A DNA stretch of 64,000 nt from JADKAV01 sp963733395 (GTDB lineage Bacteria > Actinomycetota > Actinomycetes > S36-B12 > UBA10799), in the NCBI GenBank assembly GCA_963733395.1, contig CAVTCZ010000005.1, positions 434,001 through 498,000 of the forward strand. Direction: 5' to 3'. A program made the translations under genes and the position numbers. Positions 36,050 through 44,800 of this stretch are shown one piece after another. Every line of letters starts with the position of its first letter. Position 1 is the stretch's first letter. Under the pieces are notes generated by a model that was given only the letters and a program-made list of their open reading frames with translations, searched no databases and was not told the origin of the DNA.

Positions 36050-36852
36050 ATGCCACCCGGGGTATGCCTGATCACAGGTGCTTCTTCCGGCCTCGGGCGT
36101 GCGTGTGCCGACAGGCTGGCGGGCTCAGGCTGGACGGTTGTCGGGGCCAGTCGCCGGGGAACGGCCACGGGTGGCTGGCGGACCCTGGTGATGGACGTCG
36201 ACGACGATGAGTCCGTGGCTGACGGCATCGGGACCGTGCTGTCCGAGCACGGCCGGATCGACGCAGTCATCACCGCGGCGGGCTGGGGACTCGCGGGGCC
36301 GGTGGAGACCACCCCGATCGAGCAGGCCAAGGCGCAACTCGAGACGAACTTCTGGGGCACCGTCCGCGTTGTTCGGGAAGTGCTGCCGGTCATGCGGGGT
36401 CAGGGCCGGGGCCGCGTCGTCCTGGTGGGTTCACTCGGAGGTCTGGTGGGCCTGCCCTTCCAGGCGTACTACTCGGCCAGCAAGTACGCGCTGGAGGGAT
36501 TCGCCGAGGCCCTGGCATACGAGGTCTCGCCATTCGGGATCGCTGTGACCCTGCTGGAGCCCGGCAACGCGGCGACGGACTTCACCGCGCAACGGCGTCG
36601 CCACGACCCCGCGGACGCGGACAGTCCCTACGCCGGGCCGAATGCCTCGGCGGTCGCCACGATGGAGCAGGACGAGCGCAACGGCATGCCCGCCGTGCAG
36701 GTCGCCGCGGCAGTGGAACGCATTCTGGCCGCGGGCAACCCGCCGCGCCGGGTGCCGGTCGGAAAGGCGATGAGCGACTCGGTGTCTTCGCCAAGCGGTT
36801 CATGCCGCACCGGCTCTTCGAGCGTCTGGCCAGGGGTTCGCTGGGGCTGTGA
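36050..36852 (+). CDS. Short-chain dehydrogenase, C-terminus displaced by a frameshift
   Basis: The protein starts MPPGVCLITGASSGLGRACA (TGxxxGLG) and has VVLVGSLGGLVGLPFQAYYS with the catalytic Ser, YYSASKYALEGFAEALAYEV (YxxxK) and VTLLEPGNAATDFTAQRRRH, a classical SDR of the retinol dehydrogenase-like/oxidoreductase type. At about 36770 the frame slips. In the next frame the sequence reads ERLGVFAKRFMPHRLFERLA and stops at 36852, a fitting end for this family, whereas the unshifted frame runs to 36943 with unrelated residues. One missing base (near GCGATGAG) explains this. The active site is upstream of the slip, so a shifted product might still work. The ATG at 36050 follows GAGGTG; earlier GTG/ATG codons (36008, 36014) are alternatives. 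Confidence 0.82.
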
Positions 36853-36973
36853 GGCGTCGGCAGGTGGAACGTCTCGGTCGAGTGCCTCTCGGGTTGTGAG
36901 GACCCGCCACAGACCGGCGGATGAGGGTCCGCCGAGCGGATAGGCGATGGTCCGGTCGTGGTGTCCCTGCTGC

Positions 36974-38110
36974 TCAGGCGGTGCTAGTGGGGGTTGTGCT
37001 CGGGTGGCCCAACACGTCCGACACCGCGTCGAAGATCCGAGCCGTCGGCGACATACAGGTGGCATCGGTGGCGATGGTCATCGCGGCGGCAGTCTCAGGA
37101 CAGCGCCCGGCCACGATGTCGCTGGACGTCACCACCACGAGACTGGTCTCGGCGTCGGGATGGAAGTAGCACGAGCTGCGGTACCCCGGGATGTCGCCGG
37201 AATGTCCCAGCCAGCCACTGATGCCCATCAACCCGATTCCATACCGCACCCCCGTGCCCAGGCTTGGCGCCGGGGCCAGCGACGCCACCCGCTCGGCGTG
37301 CGTGTGCGGATCCAGCAGACCCGTGCCCGTGGCCAGGGCACGGCTGAACGTGAGAAGGTCCGCCGGGGTCGACACCAATGCGCCGGCCGCCCCGGCCCAC
37401 GCGGGGTTGAAACCTGTGGCCTCGACCGGATGCTCCGCAGTGGCGCCCGGGAATGACATCGTGAAACCCCGGGCGTAGGGCTGGGGGATTTCGCTGGAAC
37501 TGGCCGGCCACCACGTGCCGAGCAGACCCAGGGGATTCAGGATGCGCTCGGACAGCAGCGCGCCGAAGGTCGCACCCGTGGCCGACTCAAGAACCTGAGC
37601 CAGCAGCAGGTAGTTCGTGTTCGAGTAGGCGAATTGCCCGCCGGGTTCAAAGACCGGTGAGGCCGCGAGCCCACCGGCGATCATGTCGGCGGGATCCTGC
37701 GCCGCGGTGGGGTCCGCAATGATGCGCGCGACGATCGCCGGGTCTGCGGTGTAGTCGGCGATCCCGCTGCGCATCGTGGCCAGCAATCGCAAGGTGACGC
37801 GATCGCCATCGGGTACGTCGTCCACGAAGTCGGAGATCGGTGCGTCGAGGTCGAGTTCTCCTTCGGCGGCCGATTGCAGCAACAGGGTCGCGGTGAACGT
37901 CTTGGTCACCGATCCGATACGCAGATGGGTGCCGCTGCCGATGGCGCTGCCTACGTCCGGGTCGGCGGTGCCGTAGGCGCCGAACCAGATTCCGCCTCCG
38001 GTGCGAACACCCACGACGGCACCGGGAGTGCCGGAGCACAGGTCGAATGCGGCTTGCGCTGCGGAGTCGAGTGCAGAGGTCATCGAGGCGGGCAACGGAT
38101 CGACTGTCAC
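36974..38110 (-). CDS. Serine hydrolase, beta-lactamase/AmpC-like (family S12)
   Basis: The 378-residue protein has the three penicillin-binding motifs: Ser67-x-x-Lys70 in LRIGSVTKTFTATLLLQSAA, the Tyr-x-Asn in QFAYSNTNYLLLAQVLESAT, and HSG in GWLGHSGDIPGYRSSCYFHP. This defines a class C beta-lactamase-fold hydrolase (D-alanyl-D-alanine carboxypeptidase, esterase or D-aminopeptidase). There is no obvious signal peptide from the predicted start (GTG/ATG at 38110), so it may be cytoplasmic or start further inside. The C-terminus (SPTARIFDAVSDVLGHPSTT) is short and lacks the extra domain of some S12 peptidases. It is convergent with the SDR gene and next to the frameshifted HNH unit. Resistance function is not implied. 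Confidence 0.87.
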   Translation of the reverse strand: MTVDPLPASMTSALDSAAQAAFDLCSGTPGAVVGVRTGGGIWFGAYGTADPDVGSAIGSGTHLRIGSVTKTFTATLLLQSAAEGELDLDAPISDFVDDVPDGDRVTLRLLATMRSGIADYTADPAIVARIIADPTAAQDPADMIAGGLAASPVFEPGGQFAYSNTNYLLLAQVLESATGATFGALLSERILNPLGLLGTWWPASSSEIPQPYARGFTMSFPGATAEHPVEATGFNPAWAGAAGALVSTPADLLTFSRALATGTGLLDPHTHAERVASLAPAPSLGTGVRYGIGLMGISGWLGHSGDIPGYRSSCYFHPDAETSLVVVTSSDIVAGRCPETAAAMTIATDATCMSPTARIFDAVSDVLGHPSTTPTSTA

Positions 38111-38236
38111 CCGGGACAGTCTGCACGATCGTGGTGACCCCGCGGAAGCGCCCGGCGAGGCACTTGCTCAACCCGGTACCCCTGGCACCGCGACCGCCGG
38201 AGGCAATCCAGCAGGACGGGCGACGCCCGCTGGGCA

Positions 38237-39490
38237 CGCCGATATCCCGATCAGCCGGGGGCTGTCGGGATGGGTGCGGCGTGCGGGCTCGCGCCACCGG
38301 GGTGGCGCGGGTGCGAACTACGGGTCGTGCAGGCTGGTGTGGAAGATGTGGCCGCGGGGGCTGGTCCATTCCAGGGTGGCGCCGGGGTGCATCCGGACGG
38401 TCCAGCCGGTGTGGGTTTTCAGCCGGTGGTGGTAGCGGCACAGCGCGGCCAGGTTGGATTCGCTGGTGGGCCCGGCGGGGTGGGGGATCACATGGTCCAG
38501 ATCGCATTGCATCGCCGGGCCGGCGGCAGCCGGGGAAGCGGCAGTGCCGGTCGCGGGCGCGCACCCAGCGGGCCAGCCCGGGTGCGGGCCGGTAGCCGCG
38601 GGAGGCCCGGGCCGCGGTGAGGTCGATCAGTTGGGCGTGCTGGCACAGTTCGGCGGTGTGGTGGGGGCTGAGCGGGCCGTGGCCGGCCAGTTCCGGGCCG
38701 CCGGGGGTGAGCAGCACCTGCACCGGGACCGGTTGTCCGAGTTCCAGGCCGGTGAGGCGGGCCACGAGCAGGTCGGCGCGGGCCGGGTCGATGCCGCCTT
38801 CGATGTTCGCGGCGCCGGCGACCAGCGCGTTCCAGCAGGCCTGCGCCTCCTCGGCGCTCAGGTAGGCGCCGAGGGTGGCCATGCCGTCGGTGTCCGGGGT
38901 GATCCACACCCGCCGGGCCCGGACCGCTTTCTTGCGTCGGCGCTGCACCGCGGCCGGGTCGATCGCGGCGACCCGGCGGGTCAGCCAGGCCCGCAGCTGG
39001 GCGCGGGTATGGCCCGTCGGCGTAGCCGACCGCCAGCCCGGCCAGCCGCACCCGCACGCCCGGGTCCAGTTCGCAGGTGCCATAAGCGATCTCCTGGGCC
39101 TTGGGCAGATCGATCCGGCCTTCCCGCAGCCCGGCCAGCACGCCGGGCAGCTCGCGCGCACAACTGCTGGGCCAGGTCCACCCGGGCGGCGGCGGCACCG
39201 GTGGACCAGTGCAGGCTGGTGGCGATCTCGGCCGGGGCCGGGTCGACCAGCCGGCCGGTCGGGTCCAGCAACGCCGGCTGCTCGCAGGCGACCTGATCCA
39301 TGGCCTCCAGTTGGCGGGCATGCGCCCAGGCGATCACCGTCTCCGACGCGGCAGCCACCGCCACCGGGTCGGCGTCAGCCAGCAGCATCACCTCAACCGC
39401 CGCCACCACCAACTCCTCCATACCCCCCACGCTACGAGGGAGGTACGACAAAACCGTCCCACCCGCAGAACCCTGGGGACAACCCCGGCG
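38237..39490 (-). mobile_element. 13E12-like repeat unit, copy 1 (DUF222-HNH)
   Basis: This 1.25-kb stretch is closely related to 60242-61489 over its whole length, including non-coding ends: the 3' hairpin TCCCGATCAGCCGGGGGCTG (38245 onward) and the 5' flank ending CCTGGGGACAACCCCGGCG (39472-39490). Similarity stops abruptly on both sides. No target-site duplication or terminal inverted repeat is visible. This resembles the dispersed REP13E12 units of mycobacteria. Confidence 0.7.
38318..39421 (-). pseudogene. DUF222/HNH endonuclease, copy 1, three frame slips
   Basis: The gene matches the intact copy at 60316-61419 and spans the same 1,104 bases from MEELVVAAVEVMLLADADPV to HIFHTSLHDP. Reading requires three single-base shifts in the same direction, near 39165, 39017 and 38514; for the last, copy 1 has ATCGCCGGGCC where copy 2 has ATCGCGGGCC. 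The DUF222 region contains KAVRARRVWITPDTDGMATL and the HNH region MQCDLDHVIPHPAGPTSESN then LAALCRYHHRLKTHTGWTV. As written no full-length protein can be made, so this looks like a decaying copy of the 13E12-type family, whose HNH nuclease activity is presumed from motifs. Confidence 0.8.
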
Positions 39491-39504
39491 CCGCATCGAG
39501 TTGG

Positions 39505-39562
39505 TCACTGAGGCGGCCAGCCATGCACTCCTTCAGTTCCACGGCTGCACCGCGGCCATGGT
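39505..39562 (-). pseudogene. Short relic of a GT2 glycosyltransferase gene
   Basis: On the reverse strand this fragment encodes GAAVELKECMAG, nearly the same as AAPVELKERMAG in the GT2 fragment at 49554-49915, and the DNA matches there too (CATGCACTCCTTCAGTTCCA versus CATGCGCTCCTTCAGTTCCA). It lies directly beside the right end of HNH copy 1 and just before the acyltransferase stop. Only about 20 codons remain. Confidence 0.5.
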
Positions 39563-39565
39563 GGG

Positions 39566-40678
39566 CTACTGGGGCGCAGGCTGGGCCACCTGGACGCTTG
39601 CAGGGCGGGTCCTCGGGCCGTTCAGCAACCGGCCCACTGCGCCGTAACGGATGAATGCCTGGTAACTCCACAGAAGCAGCCCGGTCACCAGCAACCCGGA
39701 CACGACGAAGGTCAACGGCCAAGCCAGTCCCACGACGGCGACCCACGGAACGATCAGCAGCACGAGCGGCAGATGCGCCAGGTACATCCAATACGACGCA
39801 TCGGATGTGTACCGGACCCATGGGCGATGCAGGCCCGGGATTGCGCGGACCAGACCGATCAGGCCGATGGTGATGCCCCAGGCGTACAGCACCTGCAGCC
39901 CGCTGGCCGCGGCCCAGTTGTCCGAAACGAAGGTGGCGTACATCGCGACGGGGAAGAGGATCAGCACGGTGACGGGCAGCAGGACTGGCCAACTGCGGCC
40001 GAGGAAGTCGATCCGTTGCCCGCCGCGTCCGCGCGGCAGGTCGTACAGAGATGCGCCGAATGCGAAGAACACGGCGTAGTAGCCGATGATCTGCCACTCG
40101 GGGATGATGCCGGCGCCGGTGTCCGGGCCGAACGTCCGCTCGACCATGAACAGTTGCGGCACCACTGCGATGACGGGGAGGACCCACACGAGCACGCGGG
40201 CCGACCGCGTGATCGGCCGGGCCAGGGGGACATAGACCAGAACCAGTAGGAACAGGTACCAGAGGAACCAGAGGTGTCCGAGGCCCACGCCGAGGAAGAG
40301 GTCCGGATTCGGCTCGAAGATGCCGGTATCGGCGACTTCCACCGGTGCGAGGCTTCCGATGTAGCCGCAGACCAGCAGCATCGGAATGATGGTGACCAGA
40401 CCCACGAGCAATGGCAGCGCAACCCGCCGGCTGCGGTCGCGCAGGAGTCCCCGCGGTCCGCGACGTTGCCACAGCAGGGCGGTGAAGAACCCGCTGAGCA
40501 CGAAGAACAGTGGCATCCGGAAGCCGTGGACGCCCGCGGCGAACCAGGCCAGCGGTCCCTCTGCGGAAACCCCCGGCAGCGCCAGAGCGGCGACGGCGGT
40601 GTGCAACCAGATCCCCAGCATCATGGCGAAGGCCCGCAGGAGGTCCAGGTCGTGGCGCCTGGCGAGGACTTCGCCCAT
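39566..40678 (-). CDS. Acyltransferase family 3 membrane protein (OafA/OpgC-like)
   Basis: The 370-residue integral membrane protein has about ten helices. It begins MGEVLARRHDLDLLRAFAMM, where the R-x-x-DLDLLRA segment is the first-helix signature of acyltransferase-3 enzymes (Asp/Arg near the acyl-donor site), and continues with FRMPLFFVLSGFFTALLWQR, matching the family FxxSGF motif. LGHLWFLWYLFLLVLVYVPL provides the HLWF/Y motif. Family members transfer acetyl or other acyl groups to sugars, lipids or glucans at the cytoplasmic membrane. The C-terminal tail (RTRPASVQVAQPAPQ) is cytoplasmic. The start ATG at 40678 follows the stop of the hydrolase gene by seven bases, so these two are an operon. 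Confidence 0.88.
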   Translation of the reverse strand: MGEVLARRHDLDLLRAFAMMLGIWLHTAVAALALPGVSAEGPLAWFAAGVHGFRMPLFFVLSGFFTALLWQRRGPRGLLRDRSRRVALPLLVGLVTIIPMLLVCGYIGSLAPVEVADTGIFEPNPDLFLGVGLGHLWFLWYLFLLVLVYVPLARPITRSARVLVWVLPVIAVVPQLFMVERTFGPDTGAGIIPEWQIIGYYAVFFAFGASLYDLPRGRGGQRIDFLGRSWPVLLPVTVLILFPVAMYATFVSDNWAAASGLQVLYAWGITIGLIGLVRAIPGLHRPWVRYTSDASYWMYLAHLPLVLLIVPWVAVVGLAWPLTFVVSGLLVTGLLLWSYQAFIRYGAVGRLLNGPRTRPASVQVAQPAPQ

Positions 40679-40685
40679 GACTGGA

Positions 40686-41576
40686 TTATCCCCCCGGACG
40701 TGGATCGATGAGGTCCGCTTCGTGGAGGAACGCCGCCAGGTCCTGTCCCGCTTCCTGCAGGGCTTCGATGCTGAAGTGGTCGCCATCGGGGAGCACGATC
40801 AGGGTGCTGTTGCCGGGGGCCAAGGCGTGTAGTCGGTCGGCATCGGCCACCGGCACGGTGGTGTCGCGCTGGCCGTGCAGGAGCAGCACCGGCGCCTTGA
40901 TCCGCCCGATCGTGTAGACGGGGGCGAACTCGGTGAACCGGTGCCCGATGGCGTGTTCGACGTAGCGCAGCGCCAGCCCGGTCAGCGGGCCGGGCAGCCA
41001 GCGGTTCAGGCGCTGGGCCATGAACATGCTCGGGTCGGCCATGGAGGCCAGCGACACCACCGCGGCGACGTCCGGATCGCCCGCGGCCACGAACAGGCAC
41101 GCGCCGGCACCCACCGAGTGACCCGCCAGCAGGATCCGGGCCGGGTCCACGTGTGGCTGTGCGCGCATCCAGCCGAGTGCAGCGCGGACGTCCTCGGCGA
41201 AGGCCGGCATCGAGACAACCGCGGCGTCGTCACTTCGTCCGTGACCGCGGGCATCCAGCAGGAGCACCGGCAGCCCGAGGGCGAGCAACGACTCCGAGAC
41301 CGGCAGCATGTCGATGGCGCTGCCGCCCCAGCCGTGGATCACCAGCGCTGCCGCACCGGGCTGTGCGGACGGCGGCTCGCGCAGCCACCCGCGCAGGGTC
41401 GCGCCATCCACCGCACGCAGTTGGACATCGATGGCATCGAGGGGGACTGCACCCGGATCGATCGAGGCGTGCCGCCGAGGCGGATGGCCGAAGATGCGTT
41501 TCACAGCGCGGTCGGCGGCCACCGCACTTGCCCCGGCGGCGGCGACGGCGACAACCCACCACCGCCGAGTGCCCAT
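40686..41576 (-). CDS. Alpha/beta hydrolase (membrane-anchored)
   Basis: The protein (296 residues from the ATG at 41576) has an N-terminal hydrophobic helix (WWVVAVAAAGASAVAAD) and a serine-hydrolase core: ALVIHGWGGSAIDMLPVSES (oxyanion HGWGG), DARGHGRSDDAA, the nucleophile in ILLAGHSVGAGACLFVAAGD (GHSVG), the Asp in VLLLHGQRDTTVPVADADRL, and the catalytic His in IVLPDGDHFSIEAL. It looks like the DUF/peptidase S9-like fold of monoacylglycerol-lipase-type esterases. Overlap in direction with the acyltransferase, seven bases downstream, suggests a joint role in lipid or glycan acyl turnover. Starts further upstream (for example ATG 41627, MLSPDG) are possible; none has a strong ribosome site. 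Confidence 0.82.
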   Translation of the reverse strand: MGTRRWWVVAVAAAGASAVAADRAVKRIFGHPPRRHASIDPGAVPLDAIDVQLRAVDGATLRGWLREPPSAQPGAAALVIHGWGGSAIDMLPVSESLLALGLPVLLLDARGHGRSDDAAVVSMPAFAEDVRAALGWMRAQPHVDPARILLAGHSVGAGACLFVAAGDPDVAAVVSLASMADPSMFMAQRLNRWLPGPLTGLALRYVEHAIGHRFTEFAPVYTIGRIKAPVLLLHGQRDTTVPVADADRLHALAPGNSTLIVLPDGDHFSIEALQEAGQDLAAFLHEADLIDPRPGG

Positions 41577-41887
41577 TGGTGTTCCGATCGCCGATGCGGA
41601 CGGCTCCGTGCCGTCTGGTGAGAGCATGCCAGTGCGGCGAGGGCGCGTGAACCACCGGGAGGTTGGCGCCAGGAGCAGGCTCGTTGGCCGCAAATGGCGA
41701 CAGTGGCCGGGCGGGTACGGCTGAAGCGCGTCCCGTCGTCCGAAGGAGAGTATTTCGAAGGTCGGCGTAGCGATTCCTACGGCTTGGCGGCAAGGTCAAC
41801 TGTTCGGCCATATCTGCGCCGTGTGGGATTGACCGGCGCTGAGAGCGGTCACTAGTTTTCATGAACCTACGTTCACCGGAGGACGGC
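41577..41887. other. Divergent promoter region, about 310 bases
   Basis: The region lies between the leftward hydrolase gene and the rightward secreted-protein gene. It presumably contains both promoters, but no consensus pair can be assigned. A GAAGGAGAG at 41741-41749 looks like a ribosome site without a following open frame. Antisense frames are unconvincing. Confidence 0.5.
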
Positions 41888-44800
41888 TTGACCACTTCTC
41901 GGGATTTGACAAACAAGATCGTGATCCTTGTCGGCGCCGTGGCTATGGCCCTCCCGCTCACTGCCGTGGTGCAGGCGCCGTCCGTCGCCGCTCCGGCGCC
42001 AGCCACCACTCAGGCCGCGGCACAAGTTCCGCTGGTTGCCACGCCGCCCCCGATCGACCGGTTCGAGAACCGTCGGCCCATAGGGCAAGAGGGGCTCGTG
42101 GTCGTGGGACACAGGGGTCAACTCGACGCACAGGTCGGCCGGATCCCCAAGGTCGACGTACGCCGGGTCTCCCTGCAGACCGAGTTCGTCGACGGCGATG
42201 TCAAGCTCGTCAACCCCCCGGTCATGACCGGGAGCAGCGTGGCGGCGAGTGTGACCAAGTCCTCGCAGTCCCAGTACCGCGCCAACGCCGTCGAAGCCGA
42301 CCTGGACCTCATCAAGTACCCCGACGACGTGTGGCGGCCATCGCTGGAGCCAGGCCTGGCACACGCCGGCACGGGTATCGGGTGCTCCGGCCAGTCAGCC
42401 TTCTGCGTCACATGGTCACGGCCGGCCTATGACGGCAACCACCGACTGAACGGCTTCGCCCAGACGTACCAGGTCGCGCTACCGGACAGCGACTTCCCGA
42501 AAGCCCTCACCGAGGTGGCGCTGGCGGTGGGGAGGTTCGGCCCCGATCGGGCCCCATCCCTGGTCGTGTCCTACGTCGAGGCGGCACCAGCGAGGTGAAG
42601 GTGGCTCACATCGCGGTCCAGCGGGATGCGAACGGCCGGGTCATCGGGCTGTCGGTGGCGGGACCGGTGCGTCAACTTCGGCTTCGTGTACTTCGACAAC
42701 GGGGGTGTGGCCACCAGCCCGTCGTTGGCCGTCGCGGACTTCGCGGGGACCGGCTCCGACCAGGTGGCTGTGGTCTGGGCGCCGATCACTAGCACTGCCG
42801 CAGACCGGCACTACCAGGCTGGCTTGCTCGAGGTCGACGGGCAGGGACACTTGCAGGAAGCAGTGGCCCCCCAGACCATCACGCCGTTGCTGTCCCAACT
42901 CCCGGGCAGCGGTGATGAGCAGGCCAGCCCGGGGGCGGCGGTTGTTCGAGACACCGGTGGCAATGGCCCCGAGAAGCTCCGGCTGTTCGTGGGGTCCGGG
43001 ATCCAGGGCAACGGTAGGTTGACGGAGTTGCGGGTGACCCCGAACGGCGACTTCGAGGTACGAGAGATCTTGAAGGGATCGGCGTCCGGAGGAGTCCTCG
43101 CGACCGACCAGTGGTTCAACTTCCACTCGCAGATCCAATCGGTGGGGGACCTCACCGGCGATGGCGTCGACGAGTTGGTGTCACTGCCCGACTGGGGCAT
43201 TCTGAACCGGCCGAACGGACTGATCGATATCGTCGACGTCGGCACGTTCCAGAACGTGTACAGGACCTTGGATTCACAAGATGCATTCCCCTTCGCGGAG
43301 ATGACGGTCCTGGACGCGCGCCCCACCAACGACCAGGTGATCGCTCCGGTGCCCGGGAAGGTGAAGGTATCCGCCTTCCCACAGATCGCGGTGGCGGCCA
43401 CGACGGAATCGGGTTGTTCCTCCGGGCAGAGGGCCTTCTTCAATCTCGCGAATCTCAGCAGCCAGGGCAAGATGGGCTTCGCCACCGCGCAATACCTCTC
43501 GGATTGCGGTGCCCCTGAGATCCCGAAGTTGACCTCACTGGCGCTCGACGGCCGAGTCGAACTCGGGGATCCGGTATCGGGTCAGTACACGACGCTGGAA
43601 CCGTCGGTGATCCTCAACGCCCCGCCCACACATTTCGACGTCCTGGACGGCCGGATGTACGACCCCAACTTCTGCTACGCGGGCAACCAGTACCTCGTGC
43701 CGCCCGTCTGCTTCTTCGACTCCTCGTACAAGTTGGAGCAGGCCGCATCGACCGAGGTCACCAGTGAATCGACGGAGGACTGGGCCGTCAGCGCCACGGC
43801 CACTGCCGAGTTCTCGCTCTTTGACGCGGTGAAGGTGGAAGCGGAACTGCGGGGCGGCTACGGCGAGAAGTTCACCAATATCAATGCCACGAAGACCACC
43901 GACAAGATCGAGGTCAAGGTCAAGGCGCTCAACACGGACAAGATCTACGCGATCAAGCGGGCATACGACACCCTTGAGTACCCGATCTATCAGCCCGGCG
44001 GAACACGGCCCAACGCCTACGTGATGGCCACCACGCCGCACACAGTCTCCAAGCGCTGGATCGACATCAACTCACCCGACGCGGTGAACCTGAACGTCAA
44101 CCATCAGCCGGGCAACATCCTCAGCTACCCCGAAGACGTCAGCGATACGGAGAACCCGTTCATCTCACCCACGGCCAGGGACGAGGCGAGTCCTCTGGTG
44201 GGAGCATTCGCCGACCGGCAGGAGTTCGAACTCTCCGATTCCAGCAGCTACACGTACACACTGACCCAAGAGAAAGTCACCGATGCTTCCGCCGCCCTGA
44301 ACAAGGAGTGGAACGTCGGCGCCACACTCAAGGGCAGCGGTAGCGTGGCTGGTCTGGTCGAGATCGGCTTGGAGGTCAAAGGTGACTACAAGAACTCGCA
44401 GCTGACGAATACCAAGACGACGATCGGAAGCACCACCGAGTTGGCTGCCTCATTGGCCGGAATCGATGAGAGCTTCGGTGAGACGGCCTACACCGTGAAG
44501 CCGTTCGCCTACTGGAACGAGAGTGCGGCGCTCGTGCTCGACTATGCCGTCAGTCCGAGTGTGGCCCCGCCCGGCGCGCCCAGGACCTGGTGGCAGCAGA
44601 AGTACGCTGTCCGCCCCGACCTGACGATGAAGTTGCCGCGCCTGCTGGACTACGAGAAGCAGGCGGGCATCTCCTCGGACGCGGCCCGCTTCATCTCGCC
44701 TGGGGTGCAGGTCTTCCGCGGCCCGTGCACGCCGGGCGATCCGCTGGTGCTGTCGACGGACTACGCCAAACCCGGCCGTCCGCTGTGTGTGCGGGTCCAG

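Noticed and set aside
37647..39161. 504-residue reverse frame joining DUF222 and beta-lactamase regions
   Set aside because: It crosses out of the HNH gene frame into the antisense-shifted serine-hydrolase region; it is a by-product of the frame slips, not a fusion protein.
38237..39490. Insertion sequence with terminal inverted repeats around the HNH copies
   Set aside because: No terminal inverted repeats, transposase or target-site duplications were found; only sharp similarity edges support mobility.
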